NCBI RefSeq assembly: GCF_905475395.1
Contig: NC_058337.1
Span: 8,296,983 to 8,360,982 of the forward strand
DNA from: Chrysoperla carnea
Lineage: Eukaryota; Arthropoda; Insecta; Neuroptera; Chrysopidae
DNA length: 64,000 nucleotides
Direction: 5' to 3'
Shown here: piece after piece, positions 56,896 to 64,000 of the stretch
How positions within the stretch are numbered: position 1 is the first letter of the stretch
Layout of the letters: each line of letters begins with the position of its first letter
Program-made: the position numbers and the translations under genes
The notes under the pieces: generated by a model
What the model was told of the DNA's origin: nothing
The model's database searches: none
The model's input: only the letters and a program-made list of their open reading frames with translations

Positions 56896-57365
56896 ACTAG
56901 CGGACCCAACAGACGTTGTCCTGTGGAAACGTAACTACAATTCATTAATACCTATACTACGTTTAGCCTGTCTGCTACACTCATCCCGCTAAACCCCAAT
57001 TTAACTCCCATTTACTGGACCGGCCTGAGCTTCTACCTTTGGCCTGGCCTTCGGCAGTGGAGCTCGCTGCGCTCGCATATGGCTCTAATAAATGCCTATT
57101 GACAATACCTGAATACTATTAAAAATACATAGTACACATAGTATACATCATGTGATATGATTTATATGCGCTCCCACCATTTAATGAAATTTCATTTTTT
57201 TGGTACGGAGCCCTTAAAAACAGTTGTAGTGGACCGAATGGTAAATCTAAACCATTCTCCAATCCTCTTGAACTCACACAAAAAATTTCATCGAAATCGG
57301 TCCAGCTGTCTAGGAGGAGTTCAGTCACATACACACGCACACAAGAAACATATATATTAAGATAT
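56896..57365 (+). mobile_element. non-LTR/SINE 3' end fragment between (TA)n runs
   Basis: It starts CTAGCGGACCCAACAGACGT and ends ATCGAAATCGGTCCAGCTG, then GGAGGAGTTCAGTCACATAC and a (TATA)n tail. Tails of this kind, with an 'ATCGGTCCAGC' motif then simple repeats, are common at the 3' ends of insect RTE/CR1-type elements and their SINEs. The 108-aa minus frame and 67-aa plus frame here are chance. Confidence 0.65.
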
Positions 57366-60290
57366 ATATATAGTATATAGTATAGTTTTTGAAGCCAAAG
57401 CAAAAAAAAACACCCCCCGAAGCCAGTCCATACATCCCCAAACAATTATTTCCAGAAAGTGTTAAATTTTCCGTTTTTCGCAAAAATATGGATCAAGGAG
57501 TCATTTTACGAGTTAGTAACTTATTATAAAGACGATAATAAAAAATGCTACAATTTAAAAAAAATTTATTCCCGTAGGACAAAATGGCATAAAATGGCAG
57601 CAATTTTAAACAATTCACTAAATTGGAAATTTTGGACGAACTATTTAACGGATTTCGCTAAAATTTTAACCGAAAGTTGTTAGTAATAAAACCTACTATT
57701 GATATTAGTTTCATTAATATCAATCCAATATTTTTAAAGTTACAGTCAAATGAACTGTTTTACCATATGTATGTATACACATATATATAACTGGGAGGGG
57801 AAGAGACAAAACCCACCCAAAAAAATATGAGGAGTAGTTCTTAACATTGACTACAAACCTACCAAATTTGGATATGCACCGATGTCTCCTCTTGCGAATA
57901 TAAAATAAAAATGATAAAATTTCTGAAAAAAATTCCATTTTTGACGCCATTTTGTTGGTTAGACATCTTGCACCACTCCGCGAAAGTAAAAAATTTCAAA
58001 AAATACTTATTTTGATGTGAAAAAAAAAACCCCAAAGTTTTGCTGCCCGAACTTTTAATCCATACACAAGGCGTAATTTTACTCTACTAATTTTGTAAAT
58101 CCTACTTATAAAACACGTTATCTGTCATCAAAATTAACCAGTCATCGAAAGTAAAATATTTATTTGTTAATTTTAAACATTTGTAACAAAATAATTAATA
58201 TAGAACATTTTTTTTCCATACATTACGTTACAATTATTATTGTTGACGTAAGTAACAACAGTTATCTTTAGTTCGTTTTTACCTCAACGTATCCGCACCT
58301 TCGTGTTCCATACATGTAATTGGTCTTTACAAAATTGTTTAAGTGATTTCTTGAACCATTTCCCTCATTATCTGTTTAAAATAATCTACATTATTAAACT
58401 TTCTCATTTTGTGGCACCCTGTATTTTCGATGTCAAAAGTGAATTGCTGATATTAATATTTTTGAAAGCAGAGCTTTTTATACATAATAACTTTTTTTCG
58501 TAAACTTTATAATAAAAAAGTTTTCGTTTATGTGTCTCTCTCTAGCAATCGCAATTTAAGTCCGATTTGAATAAAATTTGGTATCAAGAAGGGTTTTGGT
58601 ATTTAAAAGATTAAGTTTGTTAATGAGAAAAATCGACAGATAAACAAGGGTTGGGGGTGCCAAAAGTACAAAATTTTTCAAAATAAATAATATTTTTGTA
58701 TTTGTTGACTAGTTTTAAGCAAAAACGTACTCGTGTGATTTTTTTATCTAGAAGCTTAGTTTTCGAAATAAAAATTCTTGAAAAGTTAAAAATATTTACA
58801 ATATTCGATTTTAAGAAAAATGTGTTATTTTTTCAATCTCTGAGAGAATTCGCTTAACTAACGCAGCTCCTGCGGTACGAATTTTTTTTTCGTTAAAATA
58901 TATTCAAAAGATTCGTTAATAAATTAAGTTCAATTCTAAATAAAATTATATCCATTAATTTAAAATAATTTCTCCATTTGAATGAATAAATATCCATAGT
59001 TATTCATTTTTAACACGCTTTTATGCTTCATACGTATGTACGTATGTTTGTATGTTAGTAAACTACTATGTAACGGAAACTTTGATCATGATTTTAATCC
59101 CTTCAAAACGTCGGATTACAATTAATATCTTTTTAATTAGGGGGCATTTAAAAATTTAAAAACGGAAATGCAAATTTTTATACGGAATCGTAATTTTATC
59201 CGGTCAATGGAACGTAACATGTTTTTCATTCATTTTTAGAGTATAATTTTGAGATGTTAGAATGTCTTTTTCTGCCATGTAGTAAGTTTTAGGGGAGCAG
59301 AGGGTAATGCCGTACACCTAACTTTAAACGTGTATTTCTTCGAACCTATTTAATAGAATACAATGCTTTATGTATCAAGCCATCATAAATTTAGTCTAGT
59401 TTTATATAAATAATCCATAATTGGCAGTGTACAATATGACAGTGTCAAAATCAAATTATTCTATAAAGTTATTTGTACGGAATTGCCCGAGACTTGCGTC
59501 TAATTCCGTACATAATTTTAAGAACCTAAAAAGCCTGAAAAAAGGTATTTTTTCACAAATAAAAAAAATAATTTTAATTAACTGTGGGTAATCTTTTATT
59601 TATTCACAAAATACACAGATATAATCGTCCGCAATATTTGCGCCACTACACAAAGCATGTGCCCATTTGTCACATGACACACATCTGTACCATAATTCTA
59701 TATCCTTACCAAATTCATTACATATTTCACACAATTCATGAACTCCTCATATTTCTGATCCAATAAAGGGATTCTTTGATCAAAATCTTATTATAAAGAT
59801 ATTTATAGTCCGAAATATAATAATTTCATTATAAAATTTAATAAAAAGAGGTACTTAAATCTTATTTTTTGATGTTTAAAAGTTGTAAAAACGAGCGCCG
59901 GATACGTTTATGTATAAGAGGATACTCATACTTACCGACTTCGTTCACGTATGCACCAATAGATGACGTTAGTACACACTAATTGTCGATGTATAATATC
60001 TCATACTTATCGACTTCGTTTTCGTGTATTAAAAGGAGAACATAGACGTGTTACAAAAGATATTTTTGTGTTTTAATAATAAACATGTAAGCACTCGTTT
60101 CGTCCTTGACCGATATTTTCGAAAGAAACATTCCCACCCCTTTTGGTTTAATCAATTAAATGCATTAAACAATTAAATGATTGCAATAAAATTGATAACC
60201 ATATTAACAAATTATTTCACATTAATAATCACTTAAAATATTAACAAAGTTAATAATTCTAAGTCGGTACGGAAATTCCAACAAACAGAA
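57366..60290. other. spacer between the two gustatory receptors
   Basis: 57985-58068 is the reverse of 31130-31215 (the CAAAGTTTTGCTGCCCGAAC block). 59935-60030 holds two similar phrases (ATACTCATACTTACCGACTT and ATCTCATACTTATCGACTTC). No coding frame with a motif; no third receptor is seen. Confidence 0.5.
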
Positions 60291-61636
60291 ATGTTTAGTA
60301 AAAGACTTCAAAATAATTATGAAATACTCAAAAATACGTTGTTTTTTTGTAAATTATGCGGAGATTTTCTACCATTTGATGTGATTGAAACCAAAAATGA
60401 GAATTATTTTAAAATAAACACTTGTAAAGTTTGGTTTTATACAATTTTGTACTCGTTGATCGTTATAATTCATTTAACCGCTATGATCACTTCCCTACAA
60501 CACAAGGATTTTCACATTCAAAAAAATTTTATTTTTGCATTCGGTGCATATGTTTTGCACGCAATTACTATAATTATAAATTTAATTGTGTTTTTATTTA
60601 ATTTCAAAAAAATTTTGAAAATTTACAATAATTTAATTAAGTTTGATAAAATATTCCAAAACCTAAATTTAAGTCTAAATTACCTTGAAATAAAGAAAAA
60701 TTTATACATCACCTTGTTATTGACTTATTTTCTAAACTGTACAATATTTTATGGATTTAAATTTTTGAGGATGGATAAATTCTACATAATTTCCTATTTT
60801 TTATTTGTTTGCGAAATTCTCTTGTCCACAATAAATACATATGGATTTCAAATGATTGTAATTTGTATTAATTTTCGTATGAAAATATTAAATAATTATT
60901 TAAAAAATTCTCTTAAAACGAGAAAAACTAACAAGACCCAATTAAATATTTTGTGTCAAACGATTCACAAATTACGGAAATTTTTATTTAAATCTAATTC
61001 GTATTATAATTTTATAATTTTAATGGCATTCATTTCGAATATATTTAGTTTGATTTCTATTAAATCTTTAATAGATTCGATTAGGGCTGGTCAAACTTTG
61101 CAATTTATTTTTGAACTGTCTCAAATGATTATTCGTATAATTAATTTGTTAATAATTATTTTTAATTGTGAATCGGTTAAAAACGAATCGGAAAGAACTG
61201 TTCCAATTTTAGGAGATATTTTAATGAATTCTTCACATTTGGACATTGATTTAGAAAATAGGGTATGTAAATGTATGTAATTTTAATTTTAATAAAAAGG
61301 AAACGTTGGGAAGTTTTCTCAAAAAGGCTGGTTACTAAGTCGAAAGTCGAAATATTGGATCTATATTCACTTCGTTTTTTAATAGTTTCTAATAAATAAT
61401 TTTGTTTTTGTTCTAAGATAAAATTCTATTTCGAAGTTTTGGATAAAAATGGTATAAAATTTTCTGCTTGTGGAATTTTTGAAATTAAATATAGTATGAT
61501 GATTTCGGTAAGATTTAATTTTTAAAAAATTTCAACTTTTAATTTATTCAGTTCCCACCTGAATATTAATTTTTTACAGGTTTTAACAGCTATAATTGGT
61601 TATTGGATCCTGTTATATCAGTTTCAATTGGTTTAA
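60291..61636 (+). CDS. insect gustatory receptor 2 (7tm_7 family)
   Basis: Exons 60291-61262, 61418-61507 and 61580-61636, all phase 0, giving 372 aa. The structure copies that of receptor 1: KLCGDFLPFDVIE near the start, conserved KVWFYTILYSL in the first membrane segment, TYGFQMIVICINFRMKILNN in the middle, SNSYYNFIILMAF, LLIIIFNCESVKNESERTV, ending DIDLENR. Exon 2 gives KFYFEVLDKNGIKFSACGIF; exon 3 gives LTAIIGYWILLYQFQLV. Seven hydrophobic segments fit the family, whose members act as sensory cation channels. Intron 1 is only 155 bp against 1,003 bp in receptor 1. The ATG at 60291 follows AACAGAA and aligns with the receptor 1 start. Read-through of the donor adds only Val-Cys-Lys-Cys-Met before a stop. 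Confidence 0.92.
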
Positions 61637-62020
61637 CTTATCCCACCAAAAACATAAATGTGTAAAAAGGCGTAGATGTCACAGAATCCCAATAAACTCA
61701 ATTACGTCAGCCCAAAAAAGTTGTGAAATCCCGTAGAGAAAAAAATTCTTCGAAAAAATTTTATGAAAATGGCATAAATTTATTGAGTAACTTTTCCGTA
61801 AAGAAGCATTAAAGTATTACATTAGCAACTTTTCGGTGACTACTATCTCGCTCCTCCCCTCTAATGTTATGACGTTATAATTTTTTCACAACTTCTATTA
61901 AACATCAAAATTTAAATTTAAACAATCAAAGTATTCTTTAGATTAAAGTCAAGCACCTCCTTAACAAAGGCCGAATTTTTTTTACTAAAGTACGAAAATT
62001 ATTGGTTTAAATTTCTTATG
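61637..62020. other. intergenic, nothing recognised
   Basis: AT-rich 3' flank of receptor 2. AATTATGAATT-like words are common, but no repeat or gene can be supported. Confidence 0.35.
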
Positions 62021-62149
62021 TAAGTTTCTCCTTAGTACGTATTTATTTAATATTTTACTTAGCAAGTTTTTTATTTTTTAGATTCGTTTTTATATTCCGA
62101 AAACTTGCGAAGTAAAATATTAAATAAATACGTACTAAGGAGAAACTTA
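62021..62149. repeat. 129-bp hairpin
   Basis: TAAGTTTCTCCTTAGTACGT, then ATTTATTTAATATTTTACTT (62021-62060), pairs with 62106-62149 almost perfectly. The loop is about 27-30 nt near 62072-62100. Confidence 0.92.
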
Positions 62150-62574
62150 CACAAGTATGACAAGCCGTATACATACTAACATTCATTCAAACATCCACAC
62201 ACAAACCGTGACAAACCATAATGCATGACGACTTGTATTTATAGACGAAGAAACGAAGCACTAAAAATGATCAAAGTTCGAAAAATTTGAGCAGTAAGTC
62301 GAATTTGAATGCGGTTTTCGGACGAACAAACGAAGGAATAAAGTTCGAAAAGTTTGAGCGTCAGGAAATTTTTTAACCTAATATGATTTATAAGAAATTA
62401 AAAATATGCAATTAGCATAATTTATATGCATTTTATAATTGCATTTTTAATTGACCGTAAATATGAAATTCATAATTCAGTTAATAGTGATGAAAATGAT
62501 TTCAAAATTGTTACATGTGAGTTTTTAGGGAAGTTGAAAACGAATATTGCGACAGAATTGGTCTCAGAAGTATT
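62150..62574. other. intergenic, nothing recognised
   Basis: Contains two similar phrases (AAAGTTCGAAAAATTTGAGC near 62272 and AAAGTTCGAAAAGTTTGAGC near 62341). No gene seen. Confidence 0.4.
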
Positions 62575-62690
62575 CATTCTCTTGTCGCGCACATACTTAA
62601 TGCAAATTTAAGACTTATATAGTTTTCTCATGAATGCCATTGTCAAAACTGGACCAAATTGAAGCGGGACCTCATGGGAAGCACCAGCTC
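62575..62690 (+). repeat. single diverged unit of the 165-bp repeat
   Basis: ATTCTCTTGTCGCGCACATA, TTAATGCAAATTTAAGACTT, GTTTTCTCATGAATGCCATT and GGGAAGCACCAGCT match, in order, the units at 3510-3960. The 64-aa minus frame here is repeat-derived. Confidence 0.8.
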
Positions 62691-63449
62691 CGACGCAAAC
62701 TCCAACGCAAGGGGATAAGGAGGTGGATATGGTGTCAGAAATGGGAATGAACATTCGAATATTTTCAAAAATATCCAAGTGGGGTATTAAATAAAAGGGC
62801 ATAACTTCTAAATTATAAAATAAAATAATTAATAGTTGTGAACTCGTTTATCGGGAGTCTGCCAAATTTTATTACTAGCTGTTAAACTTCTCATCTATTT
62901 CCATGGAACCATAATGTGACACAGCGAAGCATGACAGGGTACAGCTATTATTTTTAGATATTTTAAAGACACCAACTGTATGAATCAATTTTTGGTTTAA
63001 TTTGATATAATATAAAACTCGGTTGTATGTTTTTATTTCTTTTAATGTCATAGATAATTAATTATATAATCTAAATAATTTGATAGAATTATATGTTATT
63101 TACAACTAGAATAATTTTTTGAAAATTAAGTACAATCATTTGGTTAGTTGAAAATATAAAATTTAAATTATATATTTTTTATGGAATGTACAATAATATA
63201 TTACTAAATATACAGCCTGCTGCCTGTTCACTTTTTTAACAAACTCATCAAATAATTATCAAAATTAGTTTGAATGACAGGCATAATACAAATTTTATTT
63301 TAATCAATTTTATTTTAAAGCTTATAGTATCAATGATAGACTACAGAATAAATTTGTCATTAGCTTTTCCTAAATTTTATCGTCATAGGCCAATTTTTTA
63401 AATATTTTTTTTTAGTTTTCTATAACAGATAAATTTTTTTTCTGATAAA
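62691..63449. other. intergenic, nothing recognised
   Basis: AT-rich DNA without a supported feature. Confidence 0.35.
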
Positions 63450-63690
63450 AAAATCCGATTCAAATTTCCAATTCATTCTGATTTAATTCCAATTCAATGC
63501 AATAGAATCTAATATGAAAGTTCCAATTCGATCCCATTTATGAATTGAAATCAATTGGAAATTTTCGATTAGTTTCTATTGGATTCTCTTGGAATGAATC
63601 ATATAATTTTTCCAATTAAATCTGATTCATTTCTATAATTGGTTTCAATTAGAATGAATCGGAAATTTTTCCATTTGCATCCTCGATCGA
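63450..63690. repeat. degenerate GATTCAATTGGAAT-type minisatellite
   Basis: Variations of the words CCAATTC, GATTYAATT, GGAATGAATC and TTTCCAATT recur about ten times on both strands over 240 bp. The period is irregular, so this is old simple-repeat DNA. The remaining 310 bp to the window end show only a short direct repeat (TAGGATTACTATTGATT, twice near 63800-63830). Confidence 0.55.
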
Positions 63691-64000
63691 TTCATGGCCG
63701 AATTTCATAGCCGAAAATATATTAAATTAAATTATTTATTATTGCAAGCAATAATGTTTCACTATTATCGAGCATTTTAATTCTTTCTCAATCAATAGTA
63801 GGATTACTATTGATTGTAGGATTACTATTGATTATACTCAGATTAGGCTGCTTGTTGACGAGCTGGCCAACCCTTCACTCATTATAAAGAGGCACAATAT
63901 TTTACCGATATATTCTCTGTTATAAACAAATTGGCCTGGTTCTACGAAAATTATTTTATGAAAATTTATTCTGTACAATATAAATCAAATTCCTACAAGC

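Noticed and set aside
57119..57445. 108-aa minus-strand frame
   Set aside because: Lies across a non-LTR/SINE 3' end and simple repeats, with no motif.

Overview
This window is AT-rich, intron-containing eukaryotic DNA from an insect. The best evidence is a tandem pair of seven-transmembrane gustatory-receptor genes ending in the insect-type C-terminal helix, next to insect-like TAF12 and cyclin L genes and a dense load of insect-type transposons. I cannot fix the insect order. There is no rRNA, bacterial operon or CRISPR array. Most short open frames are chance or transposon remnants.

Layout. 1-2340: 3' end of a decayed Ty3/gypsy (CsRn1-like) retrotransposon with its 3' LTR. 2450-4300: a non-LTR ORF1 remnant, a near-perfect 280-bp palindrome, three 165-bp tandem units and a transposon end. 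4304-5596 (minus): a 12-finger C2H2 zinc-finger gene whose stop codon touches that transposon end. 7441-9340: an internally deleted DNA transposon with about 420-bp terminal inverted repeats around two overlapping cysteine-rich frames. 10101-11660: cyclin L with an RS domain. 15605-29555: TAF12 in three exons with a 13-kb first intron full of fold-back elements. 30190-37780: a SINE, a dead transposase, repeat family A copies and a probable solo LTR holding three 220-bp repeats. 38364-49108: a six-exon gene that I do not recognise (204 aa, coiled coil). Its introns hold a hAT derivative, a SINE, a pogo-like MITE and a complete copia element with identical LTRs. 50400-53300: further repeats. 53321-55486 and 60291-61636: two gustatory receptors, with a spare last exon just after the first. 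The rest is intergenic and repetitive.

The host genes do not form a pathway. Cyclin L (CDK11 partner, splicing-linked transcription) and TAF12 (TFIID/SAGA histone fold) are housekeeping transcription genes. The two gustatory receptors are a lineage-specific tandem duplication. The strongest large-scale signal is the density of long imperfect palindromes: about a dozen between 130 bp and 1.3 kb, several nested inside one another or inside introns. Exon coordinates come from reading splice signals and reading phase; no transcript or database evidence was available.
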